This document shows positions 30,501 through 41,287 of a stretch of 64,000 bases of DNA, piece by piece. Source of the stretch: Desulforamulus ruminis DSM 2154 (lineage in GTDB: Bacteria > Bacillota > Desulfotomaculia > Desulfotomaculales > Desulfotomaculaceae); the NCBI RefSeq assembly GCF_000215085.1, contig NC_015589.1, positions 2,430,120 through 2,494,119 of the forward strand, read 5' to 3'. Made by a program: the position numbers and the translations under genes. How positions within the stretch are numbered: position 1 is the stretch's first letter; the number at the start of each line of letters is the position of its first letter. Below the pieces are notes generated by a model that searched no databases, was not told the origin of the DNA, and saw nothing but the letters and a program-made list of their open reading frames with translations.

Positions 30501-30600
30501 ACTTTCTTACCTTTTTTGCTCGGATCCATTGCTGTTTCCTGCAAAATTGTTTCTACGACGCTTTACTTGTTTCGCTGTTTAGTTTTCAAGGAACGGTCGG

Positions 30601-30712
30601 CCTTTGATCTGCTTCGCCTTGCTTCGTCAGCCGCTTCGTTCGTGTGCTCACGTATTCCTATACGCTCCGCGCACTCTCTCGCGGCTTCCTTGCCATGCTC
30701 GCATCTGAAAGG
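30601..30712. repeat. rRNA spacer repeat, copy A (full)
   Basis: The unit runs from CCTTTGATCTGCTTCG to GCATCTGAAAGG with a centre GTGTGCTCACGTAT..ATACGCTCCGC. Related copies are at 31051-31146 (centre only) and 32879-32923 (ends only). All share one orientation. Confidence 0.7.
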
Positions 30713-30733
30713 CCTTTAGGCAAAATTTAAAAT

Positions 30734-30809
30734 TGGTGGAGACAAGCGGGATCGAACCGCTGACCCCCTGCTTGCAAGGCAGGTGCTCTCCCAGCTGAGC
30801 TATGCCCCC
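30734..30809 (-). tRNA. tRNA-Ala (TGC)
   Basis: A 76-nt cloverleaf: acceptor GGGGGCA/TGTCTCC with two G-U pairs, anticodon loop CTTGCAA, T-loop GTTCGATCC, and an encoded CCA end. It lies in the 16S-23S spacer. Confidence 0.95.
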
Positions 30810-30850
30810 ACGTTGTATCGTGATAAGCTTTTCGGCTTGTGACGATCCAA

Positions 30851-30927
<77 letters not shown>

Positions 30928-30990
30928 CGGTTTTTTTATTTGTTTGATGAGATACTTAAAATCAACCGGTTTCCTGGTTGATTTCAGGTC

Positions 30991-31006
30991 TCTCAAAACT
31001 AAACAG
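30991..31006. repeat. 16S processing-stem arm (partner at 32851-32867)
   Basis: TCAAAACTAAACAG followed by TCGGATGATGAACG is the inverse of CATCATCGTT-CTGTTTAGTTTTCA around 32841-32867. The arms flank 16S and should pair in the precursor. Confidence 0.7.
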
Positions 31007-31050
31007 TCGGATGATGAACGATCGACCAGAGTACGCGCGTCTCGCGATAA

Positions 31051-31146
31051 GCTTCGCCCTGCTTCGTCAGCTGCTTCGCTCGTGTGCTCACGTATCTCTT
31101 ATACGCTCCGCTCACTCCCTCGCAGCTTCCTTGCTTGGCTCGCTTC
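31051..31146. repeat. rRNA spacer repeat, copy B (centre)
   Basis: It shares CTGCTTCGTCAG, CGTGTGCTCACGTAT and ATACGCTCCGC with copy A in the same orientation but lacks the GATCTG and CATCTGAAAGG ends. Confidence 0.65.
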
Positions 31147-31162
31147 TCCCAAGCCGCTTACG

Positions 31163-32702
<1,540 letters not shown>

Positions 32703-32878
32703 ATATCCTAAAATATTTTCAAGAGTTGATTTGCTCTTGTGTTCTGAATTACTCGCTAGCGTTTTCACGCTTTGACGAGGATTGTTTTTGGTCCGCCTAC
32801 TCTCGGGTTCTCACCCGACTTTGGCTTCCCGCTTTTCATCCATCATCGTTCTGTTTAGTTTTCAAAGACCAGCTTCGA

Positions 32879-32923
32879 CCTTTGATCTGCTTCGCTTGAC
32901 TTGTCACGCTCGCATCTGAAAGG
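32879..32923. repeat. rRNA leader repeat, copy C (ends only)
   Basis: CCTTTGATCTGCTTCG is joined to CGCTCGCATCTGAAAGG, equal to copy A with its centre missing. It lies in the leader before 16S. Confidence 0.65.
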
Positions 32924-32981
32924 TCTCTTATTAGCTTTTTTGGCTTGTCCTTTTGTTCACCGCTCAGCGGCGACATTTGTT

Positions 32982-33010
32982 ATCTTACCACCAGTCGACT
33001 CATTTGGCAA
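32982..33010 (-). promoter_or_regulatory. rRNA operon promoter
   Basis: On the minus strand TTGCCA (33005-33010), exactly 17 bp, then TAAGAT (32982-32987), about 280 bp before 16S. A GCCGCTGAGCGG hairpin follows in the leader. Confidence 0.7.
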
Positions 33011-33191
33011 GTGCTAATTTATAACTTTTTTGCCTCATTTTTCGGCTGTGCAAGCAGGACTGTTGATAATAGTAGCATATGGATATCAGGGTCGTCAAGG
33101 CGATTATTTCTATGTATTTTCTTTTGTTCAGCAATAAATCGTGGCTTTTTCACATTACCACTATTTTCCCTTTAATAACAAGGAAGTATGC

Positions 33192-33216
33192 AAAAAACCT
33201 GACTTCTGCCAGGTTT
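33192..33216 (-). terminator. yunB terminator
   Basis: AAACCTG and CAGGTTT form the stem and TTTTTTG follows on the minus strand, 20 bp after the yunB stop. Confidence 0.7.
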
Positions 33217-33236
33217 CATGATACCCATGGATGTTT

Positions 33237-33911
33237 TTATTGTCCCACAACACCCCCGGGCATAGAGATTAAAGCCGGCGGCACATCTCCGACAATAATG
33301 CTTTCAGCCAGAGGCACTTTGACGCTGACCTTAAAAACTTCCTTATGAAGGGGAACAGCAATCTGAAATTCGGAAGTCAGATCCATCCATATTAAATGTC
33401 GGGTCTGGTTTATCCCGGCTCCCTCAAATTTATCAATGATATCCACTCTTACAATGCCCACGGGAATTAACCGTACATTCAACTCGGGGCCCAGGGCAGC
33501 CAGCAACTGAAACCCGAGAAGTTGGCCCAGTGGAATATTAATACTTTGATTATCAATCTTCCTCAAGGCTTCCTGCACCTTCAGGGTCATATCGGTTGAT
33601 AGTTGGTTTATTTTTACGGTATCCGCCTGAATCATCACAATCTTACCGGAACTGTCCTTGTGAATATGAATAAGGTCCTGGTAATGAACCGGCTGTTTTG
33701 CCATCCTGTCTCTGACGGTTTCATTTAATATTTCCGTGGCCAGATGAATGGCCTTTACCCGGGCAATGGTAAAGATACTGGGCTGGAGAACCCGATCGGT
33801 AAAAATAAAGAACCCTACCAATAATCCCACCACTACCAATGAAATCATGAGGACGACATATTTTTTTGACAGGCCTCTTGTTTTTCGGAACAAAAAAATT
33901 CCCCCCCACAT
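33237..33911 (-). CDS. yunB: Sporulation protein YunB
   Basis: A 224-residue protein with one N-terminal membrane segment (about residues 18-38) and the YunB body: RVKAIHLATEILNETV, GKIVMIQADTVKINQL, and the C-terminal EFQIAVPLHKEVFKVSVKV. YunB is required for normal sporulation in Bacillus and is made in the mother cell. ATG 33911 lacks a ribosome site. TTG 33893, with GGGGGGA upstream, may be the real start. Confidence 0.9.
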   Translation of the reverse strand: MWGGIFLFRKTRGLSKKYVVLMISLVVVGLLVGFFIFTDRVLQPSIFTIARVKAIHLATEILNETVRDRMAKQPVHYQDLIHIHKDSSGKIVMIQADTVKINQLSTDMTLKVQEALRKIDNQSINIPLGQLLGFQLLAALGPELNVRLIPVGIVRVDIIDKFEGAGINQTRHLIWMDLTSEFQIAVPLHKEVFKVSVKVPLAESIIVGDVPPALISMPGGVVGQ

Positions 33912-33965
33912 CTTATATATATGAAGGGGTGCGTCAAAAAAGGTGTTAGCCTATATCAATAAGAA

Positions 33966-34366
33966 CTAAATTTTAACGGATAACCTGGCAAAGCGACGTT
34001 TACCGGCCCGGATAACCGTTCCGTCCTCCGGTTTAAAGCGCAGATTGGGATCGCTTACGTCAGTACTTCTTCTTCGGTCAATTGCTTTCTGGTTTCGGAT
34101 TTTCCGCCGGGATCGCCGATACGACCGGTGTAATCTCCTAATATAATGGTCGCCTGATGGCCCGGTTCCTGAAACTGACGGAGCTTTTGCAGCACCACCG
34201 TATGTCCCGGTTGGATATCCGGCGCGGTGGGATCAAGTCCTAATTTAATGTGCAGCGGCTTATGATTAGACACCGATTTTTTAAGCTTCTCCACCATCTC
34301 CTCTTCAGGTATGATCTCGGCGGCCCCTCCCTTGATAATTCCCAGTTGCTTTTCCACACTAACCAT
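33966..34366 (-). pseudogene. Tyrosyl-tRNA synthetase remnant with large internal deletion
   Basis: The first 103 codons encode the TyrRS N-terminus ([22 protein letters not shown], which holds the HIGH-like motif, then [12 protein letters not shown]). The frame stops at EEEVLT. The next bases, in another frame, encode DPNLRFKPEDGTVIRAGKRR and FARLSVKI up to a TAG at 33966, the extreme C-terminal end of the S4 domain. About 270 residues including KMSKS are gone and the joint is out of frame. A functional tyrS must exist elsewhere. Confidence 0.88.
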
Positions 34367-34395
34367 AACCCGGCTCCTTTCAAAACAACAGTTAA

Positions 34396-34421
34396 AAAGA
34401 GTCAGTTACACCGTACTCTTT
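34396..34421 (-). terminator. Terminator-like hairpin in the tyrS remnant leader
   Basis: AAAGAGT and ACTCTTT pair across a 12-nt loop and are followed by TT on the minus strand. No T-box consensus was found. Confidence 0.35.
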
Positions 34422-34516
34422 AATGAGTCTTATTTTATAAAAAATCCTAACTAATATACCAAGGTTAACAGCATATGACAAGAAAGCAAAATAGGTACTC
34501 CCAATTCCTTCACCTG

Positions 34517-34525
34517 TGTTATAAT
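34517..34525 (+). promoter_or_regulatory. Extended -10 promoter for the PBP gene
   Basis: TGTTATAAT is a perfect extended -10 element 44 bp before the start codon. The -35 region is poor, as is common for extended -10 promoters. Confidence 0.5.
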
Positions 34526-34568
34526 TCTGTTATTGTGGCACGATTTTTCTAAAAGGAGGTTTAGACTT

Positions 34569-36920
34569 TTGGCTAGAAAAAAAAGCCGAAGGCTCAGAAC
34601 CGGACGTTTGGCTTTTCTAATAGTGGCTTTCTTGGTTTTGGTGGGCGGTGTAGCTTCCCTGGGCTATTTTGCCTATGCCGTTGCGGACATGCCTGCCTGG
34701 AACCCTGAATCCCTTGAAACCTTACTGCCCACATCGATATATGATAAGGATGGAAATCTGGTTACCCGAATTGGTGCTGAAAACCGGGAACCCATTAAAC
34801 TGCTTGAAGTCCCCAACGTGGTTCGGGATGCTTTCCTGGCCACCGAGGACGACCGTTTTTACGACCACCATGGTATTAACTTTCGCAGTTTCGGCCGGGC
34901 CTTATATCGAAACGTTCTGGCCGGTGAGATCCGTGAAGGGTTCAGTACCATTACCATGCAGTTGGTAAAACTATCTTATCTGTCGCCGGACCGCACACCC
35001 AAAAGAAAGATCCAGGAAGTGATCCTTACCTTACAAATGGAAAGGCACTTTACCAAAGACGAAATCTTTGAAATGTATTTAAATAAGATCTTTTTTGGAC
35101 AGGGCGCCTATGGCATTCAGTCCGCTGCTCAAACCTATTTGGGCAAGGACCTTAAAACCGATGAATTGACTCTGGATGAGGCGGCTTTTTTAGCAGGTTT
35201 GCCTCAGGCGCCTTCTTCTTACTCCAGCTACCTGGATGAAACCCCGTCGGTCGGCGAGGATAACCAGGTTAACGAAGCGTATCAGAAGAAGTATGACATG
35301 GCCTTAAACCGCCGGAACACCGTACTCCTGCGCATGAAAGAAGCCGGGAAAATAACGGAAGAGCAGCGTCAGGAAGCCGCTGCCAAACCACTGCCCACAG
35401 CGGATAAAATGCAATCGGTCAGCTACCCTTATCCTTATTTTGTGGATTATGTAACCGAAAAGCTGGTTGAAAAATACGGCGCCGATATGGTTTATAAGGG
35501 CGGTTTAAAGGTTTACACCACCCTGGACCCCAAAATTCAAAAAATTGCCGAAAACGCCATGGCCAACAAGAATAACTTTCCCAGTTCCCCGGTGGATGCC
35601 AACGGTTTACCTCAGCCCCAGGGCGCAGCGGTGTTTATGGAACCGGGAACCGGGTATTTAAGAGCCATTGTTGGCGGCCGGGAACACAAACAGCAGCGTC
35701 AGCTAAACCGGGCCACCCAATATCAGACTCTGGCGGATGGAAGAAAAATTGGACGCCAGCCGGGTTCATCCATTAAGCCCATTATCGCTTACGGACCGGC
35801 CATTGAATACAAAGGAATGGGGCCTGCTTCCATTATTGACGATATTCCGCAAAGCTTCGGCAGCTATAGTCCCAGAAACGCGGACGGTTCCTTCCGGGGT
35901 CTGATCCCCATGAGAACGGCATTGATCCATTCGGTCAACATTGTGGCCATTAAACTTCTGAATCAAGTAGGGTTGAATCAGGCCGTTAAATTTGCCAGCG
36001 GACTTGGCATTACCACTCTGGACGCCAATAAAGACGGTTTGGCCATGGCCCTGGGGGGTGTCAGTACCGGCGTTATTCCTTTGGACATGGCCGGTGCCTA
36101 TGGCGCCTTCGCCAACCGGGGAATTTATGTGCAGCCCCACGCCATTACCAAAGTGGAGACTTCCGACGGTACGGTGCTAGATGAGTTTAAACCCGAACAG
36201 CATCAGGCCATGAAAGCCACCACCGCTTATTTAGTTACCGATATGCTGAAGTCTGCGGTCCAGTCGGGTACCGGCAGCAGGGCCAATATCGGTCGTCCGG
36301 TGGCCGGTAAAACCGGGACCACCGACGAGGGTAAAGACATCTGGTTTGTGGGCTATACCTACAACCTGGTGGGGGCTGTTTGGATTGGTCACGATTCACC
36401 GAAAAAAATGCCCCAGTCCTACGGCGGTATGTACCCGGCCATGATTTTCAAAGAAGTCATGAGCAAGGCCCTGGCCGGAACACCCGCCAAAGATTTCCCC
36501 CGGCCTTCGGGTATTACCAGCGCCACGGTGGACAGCAAATCCGGTCTGCTGCCCGGGCCCAACACACCGGCGGATCATATGATTAGCGACCTGTTTGTTA
36601 CAGGCACCGTACCCACCGAGGTGGATAATCTGCATCAAGTGATGGAGGTTTGCGCCACCACCGGTGAACTTCCCAACGAATACTGCCCTGACCGGATTAC
36701 CAAGGTTCTGTTAAAGCTGCCCTACTCGGTTCCCTCCAATGTGGCGGATTTCGCCTTAAGAGCGCCGACCCAAACCTGCACCCTGCACACCGTTGATGGA
36801 ATTGACCCGTCAGCTGCGGAAAAATACGTACTTCCGGAACAGCCCGACTCCGGCAAGGAAAATGGCGGGGAAAAACCAAACCAGCCCAACAATGGAAACA
36901 GCTGGTTGCCGGGAACCTAA
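34569..36920 (+). CDS. Class A penicillin-binding protein (PBP1A type)
   Basis: I start at TTG 34569 because AAGGAGG lies 9 bp before it; the frame extends 12 codons further without support. The 783-residue protein has a basic tail, one membrane segment (about 12-36), a GT51 glycosyltransferase domain (ATEDDRFYDHHG, GFSTITMQLVK, EMYLNKIFFGQGAYG) and a transpeptidase domain with SSIK, SVN and KTGT motifs. The tail ends in a Gly/Asn/Pro-rich stretch. It polymerises and cross-links peptidoglycan outside the membrane. Confidence 0.95.
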   Translation: MARKKSRRLRTGRLAFLIVAFLVLVGGVASLGYFAYAVADMPAWNPESLETLLPTSIYDKDGNLVTRIGAENREPIKLLEVPNVVRDAFLATEDDRFYDHHGINFRSFGRALYRNVLAGEIREGFSTITMQLVKLSYLSPDRTPKRKIQEVILTLQMERHFTKDEIFEMYLNKIFFGQGAYGIQSAAQTYLGKDLKTDELTLDEAAFLAGLPQAPSSYSSYLDETPSVGEDNQVNEAYQKKYDMALNRRNTVLLRMKEAGKITEEQRQEAAAKPLPTADKMQSVSYPYPYFVDYVTEKLVEKYGADMVYKGGLKVYTTLDPKIQKIAENAMANKNNFPSSPVDANGLPQPQGAAVFMEPGTGYLRAIVGGREHKQQRQLNRATQYQTLADGRKIGRQPGSSIKPIIAYGPAIEYKGMGPASIIDDIPQSFGSYSPRNADGSFRGLIPMRTALIHSVNIVAIKLLNQVGLNQAVKFASGLGITTLDANKDGLAMALGGVSTGVIPLDMAGAYGAFANRGIYVQPHAITKVETSDGTVLDEFKPEQHQAMKATTAYLVTDMLKSAVQSGTGSRANIGRPVAGKTGTTDEGKDIWFVGYTYNLVGAVWIGHDSPKKMPQSYGGMYPAMIFKEVMSKALAGTPAKDFPRPSGITSATVDSKSGLLPGPNTPADHMISDLFVTGTVPTEVDNLHQVMEVCATTGELPNEYCPDRITKVLLKLPYSVPSNVADFALRAPTQTCTLHTVDGIDPSAAEKYVLPEQPDSGKENGGEKPNQPNNGNSWLPGT

Positions 36921-36949
36921 ACCAATCAAAAATAGCTAAATAAGATTAA

Positions 36950-36982
36950 AACACCCCGGCGCCCATGGCTGCCGGGGTGTTT
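36950..36982. terminator. Shared terminator between PBP and EamA genes
   Basis: ACACCCCGGC and GCCGGGGTGT form a strong stem followed by TTTGCATT on the plus strand and by TTTTAATC on the minus strand, so it can end both convergent genes. Confidence 0.8.
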
Positions 36983-36994
36983 GCATTAAAGGGA

Positions 36995-37942
36995 TTATTC
37001 CTGGGTGGCATGCTTTTTATTGACCTGGCTTTGATGTTTAAAGGTTCCGGCCACTCCCAGTAAAACAAGAACCGTTCCCCCCAGGGTCCATACGCTCAGC
37101 GGCTCATGCAGGATCAGCCAGCCTAAAAATACCGCCACTACCGGGTTTACATAAGCATAAGTCACCACCAGGCTGGTTGGCAGCATTTTAAGAGCCATAA
37201 TAAAGGAAGTAAAAGCAAAGAGTGAGCCAAACACTACCAAGTAGCCCCAGGCCCACCAGGCTTCCGGCGTGGGATTGGGCCAAGGCTCTCCCAAAAGCAG
37301 GGCAGCCAGAATAAACCCAATGGCTCCAAAGAGCTGTTGGTAACCTGAGCTGACGATGGGACTTAAGGCCACCGGATTTCTGCGCTGTACAACCATGCCG
37401 ATGCCCCAGAAAAGAGGAGCCAGCAATAGGGCAAAAATACTGTGCAGATTGGCCTCCCCTCCGGTACGAAAGGTGGGGAAGGAAAGTACGCCAATCCCCA
37501 GGAACCCCATGAGCAGTGATCCTATCAGCAGCTTGGAGGGGATTTTACGGTCCAAAATTCCTTCAATAATGGCTACCCACAGGGGCACGGAAGCCACCAG
37601 CAGGGCCGCATAGCCTGAATCCGCCTGCTGCTCTCCCCACATGACCAACCCATTGCCCCCAACCCACAGGAAAAAACCCGATAAAGCATGAACCCAAAGT
37701 CCCTTTGGGGAAATCTTTAAGGATTGACGGGTAATGAACGCCACCAGAAAAAGAATCGCCGTAGCAGCCAACAAGCGGGAGCCTCCCATACTGAAGGGAG
37801 GAAAACCCGACCCCTCCCGGACTCCCACCCGGATGGCCAGATAGGTACTGCCCCAGACAATATAAACAACAAATAAATGAAAAAGACCCACCCATAGGGA
37901 GGAATTCGGGGCCGCTATGGACCTTGGAGCTGTGCTTGCCAT
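36995..37942 (-). CDS. EamA family drug/metabolite transporter
   Basis: A 315-residue protein with ten hydrophobic segments in two EamA halves (IVWGSTYLAIRVGVREG in the first and SLFAFTSFIMALKMLPTSL in the second). It resembles the YedA-like exporters of amino acids or drugs. ATG 37942 follows AAGGGAG. It has its own unit, convergent with the PBP gene. Confidence 0.9.
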   Translation of the reverse strand: MASTAPRSIAAPNSSLWVGLFHLFVVYIVWGSTYLAIRVGVREGSGFPPFSMGGSRLLAATAILFLVAFITRQSLKISPKGLWVHALSGFFLWVGGNGLVMWGEQQADSGYAALLVASVPLWVAIIEGILDRKIPSKLLIGSLLMGFLGIGVLSFPTFRTGGEANLHSIFALLLAPLFWGIGMVVQRRNPVALSPIVSSGYQQLFGAIGFILAALLLGEPWPNPTPEAWWAWGYLVVFGSLFAFTSFIMALKMLPTSLVVTYAYVNPVVAVFLGWLILHEPLSVWTLGGTVLVLLGVAGTFKHQSQVNKKHATQE

Positions 37943-38052
37943 ACAAAAGGACTCCCTTACATTTTTTTAACTACTTTAATAACTAATAAAAATAATTCTA
38001 ACTCTGTTTTTAGCAGGTGACAACATGCAATTTTGAAATATTTTCAATTATG

Positions 38053-38299
38053 ACCACCCTCTAAGCGGGTGGTTTGCTCTAGCCCTATAAGGCATGGCAG
38101 CGGGCTGAGCTTCAAGTCTCACTGAAAGGTCCGTCCAGCCGCACCTAGCTTAAGCTTTTTGGGTCCATCTGCGTAGGGTGATTTTCTCTTTTTACAATAG
38201 GAAAAATCCTTACGGTTTAGGGTAAGGATCTTTCCTTCTAGAAATGCATCTTGATTTCTAAAAACCCGCTCTAATTCGGGTTGGAGCCTGCGCATTAAA
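38053..38299 (-). mobile_element. Possible IS200/IS605-type right-end remnant
   Basis: Read on the minus strand, a short open stretch (RKDFSYCKKRKSPYADGPKK and on to GRTFQ at 38119) is followed by a GC-rich untranslated segment and ends in the hairpin ACCACCC-TCTAAGC-GGGTGGT (38053-38073). A 3' hairpin and structured end are what TnpB/IS605 elements leave behind. The coding part is too short to prove it. Confidence 0.35.
38201..38229 (-). terminator. Terminator of the ABC transporter operon
   Basis: ATCCTTAC and GTAAGGAT pair and TTTTTCC follows on the minus strand, about 70 bp after the permease stop. Confidence 0.65.
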
Positions 38300-39157
38300 T
38301 TACAAATCTTTTCTCTCAAAGGAATAAACCGCCAAACAAACACAGGCTGCAATATAAAGGCAAGTATATACCAACATGGCGTTACTGGGAGGCACATTGA
38401 CGCCAAAGGGTCCTAAGGATAAGGAGGACAGAGGATTGGCCTCATTGCCGGTTACAAAGGTTAACATCTTCCTGAATAAAGCATCGCTGGGCATTACCAG
38501 GCTGGTGGCGATGCCGATATTGATCAGAGAAGCATTGGCAATGGCCGAACCTACCTGTTCTAAAAACCCTCCGATCATTCCTAACCCGTACAGGATCACC
38601 GAAATAATTCCCGCGGCGAGCGTTCTCAACAGGGTGCTGAAAACCAACGCCACTCCCAGCAGCACCAGGGGTTGGAGAATGAAGACCAACGCGCCGGAAA
38701 TAAGCCCCCCGGCTGTCAGCAGGGACAATACAGCGGGGCTGTAATATTGATTCAGTACCAGCACCGCGGTATAGAGAACCAAGGCGTAAACGGCAAGCAT
38801 GGAACCATAGCCCAAAAACTTACCTAAAACAATTTCCCTCCTGGGAATGGGTTTAGAGACAACCGCATGCAGCAAACCGTTTTCAAGCTCCGAGGCGATG
38901 GCTCCCACACTGCCCATGATGGCCAGTAAAGCCAACAGAAAGGAAGAAAAATAGAGCCCCGCCCCTAACAGTTGGCTTCCAATGATCTGCTGCAAAATTA
39001 ACTGGGAGCCCCTCATGGACTGGGTTCTCAGTTCCTCAGATACAAAATCAAGGGCCACACCGTACAACAGGATAAATAAAACGGAAAGCAATAAGGTGAC
39101 CAGGAAAATCCTTTTGCGAAAAACCTCCATAAAAGTCAGCCGGGCAATACTTAACAC
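38300..39157 (-). CDS. ABC-2 type transporter permease
   Basis: A 285-residue protein with six hydrophobic segments and the NosY/ABC-2 pattern, including ELENGLLHAVVSKPIPRREIVLGK after the second segment. It overlaps the ATPase gene by 7 bp, so the two form one exporter. The substrate is unknown. The upstream sigma/anti-sigma pair in the same direction may control it. Confidence 0.9.
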   Translation of the reverse strand: MLSIARLTFMEVFRKRIFLVTLLLSVLFILLYGVALDFVSEELRTQSMRGSQLILQQIIGSQLLGAGLYFSSFLLALLAIMGSVGAIASELENGLLHAVVSKPIPRREIVLGKFLGYGSMLAVYALVLYTAVLVLNQYYSPAVLSLLTAGGLISGALVFILQPLVLLGVALVFSTLLRTLAAGIISVILYGLGMIGGFLEQVGSAIANASLINIGIATSLVMPSDALFRKMLTFVTGNEANPLSSLSLGPFGVNVPPSNAMLVYTCLYIAACVCLAVYSFERKDL

Positions 39158-40110
39158 AAGGGAGAACCTCCTTCCGACCTACCCTCATGGGCGATATATT
39201 CCAGGAACAAGTTCTCCAATGAATCCCAGACAGGATGAACTTCATAGAGCTGCACTTCCGCTTCCACTAAACCTTTTATCAGTTGTGGCGTATCCTGGCT
39301 ATCCTTACAGCTAAACAGGTATTCACGACCTGTTCCGGAAGTTCCCGCGGACCCGCAGGAGAGTAGCGGGTAGCCCTGGGAGACCAATCTTTCCAGGATA
39401 TCCGATTGGATTTCAGCTTTGGCCACCACCTTGATTTTAAAGTTGTGGGCGGCAATTTCCCGCCAGTTGCCCTGAAAAATCAGGCGGCCCTCTTTAATGA
39501 TGGCAATTTCATCACAAACCGTTTCCAGTTCGCTTAGCAGATGACTGTTTAAAAAAATGGTTTTCCCCTCTTTTTTTAGAGAAACAATTAAATCCCGCAC
39601 CAGTTTTCGGCCAATGGGGTCCAGGGCCGAGGTGGGTTCATCCAAAAACAGCAAATCAGGATTGGGCAGCAAGGCACAGCCCAATCCAATTCTCTGCTGC
39701 ATGCCTTTGCTGTAATTGCCGATCTGTTTATTCCCCTGTTCCGCCAGTCCGATCTCTTCTAGAATTTTGGGGATCCTTTGGGCCGCCTCCTGGGAGGAAA
39801 GTTTAAATAAAGACGCATGAAACCGGAGCAAATCTTCTCCGGTTAACCAGTCGTGGTAACGAAAATTTTCAGGAAGAAAACCAACTTTCTTGCGCACGGA
39901 AATATCCTTGAGCGGCTTATCCAGTATTTTCGCCTCACCGGAACTGGGATGCAATAGTCCCACCAGCATTTTTACCAGAGTGCTTTTTCCCGCCCCGTTG
40001 GGTCCCAATAAACCAAAAACAGACCCGCGGGGAACTGACAGGGATATTTCCCTGCAGCCCCCACGGCCTTCATAAGTCTTTGTCAGTTTGTGGGTTTCAA
40101 TGGCCAGCAT
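39151..40110 (-). CDS. ABC transporter ATP-binding protein
   Basis: A 319-residue ATPase with Walker A GPNGAGKST, signature YSKGMQQR, Walker B LLFLDEP and the switch histidine in NSHLL. The C-terminal extension is that of ABC-2/CcmA-type exporters. It sits 34 bp after the anti-sigma gene and overlaps the permease gene. Confidence 0.93.
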   Translation of the reverse strand: MLAIETHKLTKTYEGRGGCREISLSVPRGSVFGLLGPNGAGKSTLVKMLVGLLHPSSGEAKILDKPLKDISVRKKVGFLPENFRYHDWLTGEDLLRFHASLFKLSSQEAAQRIPKILEEIGLAEQGNKQIGNYSKGMQQRIGLGCALLPNPDLLFLDEPTSALDPIGRKLVRDLIVSLKKEGKTIFLNSHLLSELETVCDEIAIIKEGRLIFQGNWREIAAHNFKIKVVAKAEIQSDILERLVSQGYPLLSCGSAGTSGTGREYLFSCKDSQDTPQLIKGLVEAEVQLYEVHPVWDSLENLFLEYIAHEGRSEGGSPLC

Positions 40111-40143
40111 ACGATCGCTCCATTTTAAAATTATTGATTCAAA

Positions 40144-41268
40144 TTAGTAGAGGGATTGGGCAACCTTCACGGCGTTCTCGGAATCCAGGAACCCGTTTAA
40201 TTGATAGATCACGCCGTTGTCCACCCACATCAGGTAGCCAAAGCCCTGGTTATTTTGAGCATAAATGGCGTCCTGTCCATTGACCGTCATTTTTTCCATT
40301 CCGTCCTGGCCGGCATCAGGAACAATCATGGTGTTCTGCCAGTCGTCAATGCTGGCCAACTGATTCCGTAAATCATCCGGCAGGATGGGTAAATCCAGCA
40401 GAGCGGCTCTCAAATCCTCCGGATCAACGCCCGAGGGTACCACCACTTCTGGAGTGGCAAACTGGTTCAGGGTGAAGCCCCTTTGTCCGTCGTTTTGCAG
40501 ATACTGCAATTGTACTCCCGCCGGAACATGAATGCTAAAGGCTTTTCCCTGCAGGCTTTCCGGCAGCAGGGTAGCGGAACCCAGAGCCTTCAGCAAAGCG
40601 TTGGCCTGGTCCACTTCCAGCCGGAACTCGGCTTTACCGTCCTGCTGAACCTTTGCCTTCTCAGACAGGGAATAGCCCTCGGGAATAAAGGACGGTTGTT
40701 TTACCTTAAAAGATAATTGATTTTGGATATCCGCCGGAGCCATCTCCACCTGTTCCGGCTTTTTAATAACTTCCACTTTGCCAAATTGTTTCAGATCAAT
40801 TTCCCCGGCTTTGGTTTCAATGGCCCGGGCCATTTGCTGCATTTCATCGGGACTTACTTTTATCATTTGCATCTTCTGTACTCTGAAAACCGAAAGAAAA
40901 TCGGCCACCGCTTCCTGTACCGGTGCAAAGGTCAGCGAGCCGGCCAACACCAGCAGCGAAGCCGCCACCATGGCCCATTTCTTAAATTTCCTTGTCATGC
41001 TTTGACCTCCATTATCCACTTTTTTCATGCCTTCTACATGAGATAGTTGAAACCTTTTATGCTCATCCTGCTTGGGCATCATTTCATCCAGAGCGGAACC
41101 ATATTTCATTAAATGCTGACCGGTCCAATCCTCCAACTGGGAGAGTTCCGCCAGAGTTTTTGCGCACCGGGGGCATTTTTGAGCATGCTCCAGGAATTGC
41201 CCTCGCTCTTGTTCGGGGATTTCCCCATCAAGATACGCCTGCCAGGTACCTGTATCCGGACAATTCAT
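40144..41268 (-). CDS. Membrane anti-sigma factor with zinc finger and DUF4367-like domain
   Basis: The 374-residue protein starts with a ZAS-type zinc finger (HAQKCPRC, with an earlier Cys3), then one membrane segment about residues 94-115 and a large C-terminal region of the DUF4367/outside-sensor type. ZAS proteins bind and hold an ECF sigma factor until a surface signal arrives. The ATG lies 20 bp after the sigma gene stop. The unusually long exterior domain suggests sensing outside the membrane. Confidence 0.85.
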   Translation of the reverse strand: MNCPDTGTWQAYLDGEIPEQERGQFLEHAQKCPRCAKTLAELSQLEDWTGQHLMKYGSALDEMMPKQDEHKRFQLSHVEGMKKVDNGGQSMTRKFKKWAMVAASLLVLAGSLTFAPVQEAVADFLSVFRVQKMQMIKVSPDEMQQMARAIETKAGEIDLKQFGKVEVIKKPEQVEMAPADIQNQLSFKVKQPSFIPEGYSLSEKAKVQQDGKAEFRLEVDQANALLKALGSATLLPESLQGKAFSIHVPAGVQLQYLQNDGQRGFTLNQFATPEVVVPSGVDPEDLRAALLDLPILPDDLRNQLASIDDWQNTMIVPDAGQDGMEKMTVNGQDAIYAQNNQGFGYLMWVDNGVIYQLNGFLDSENAVKVAQSLY

Positions 41269-41287
41269 TCCTTGCCACCTCCTCAGT

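Noticed and set aside
34396-34421. T-box riboswitch before the tyrS remnant
   Set aside because: The leader is short and I found no T-box consensus or specifier stem, only a small hairpin.
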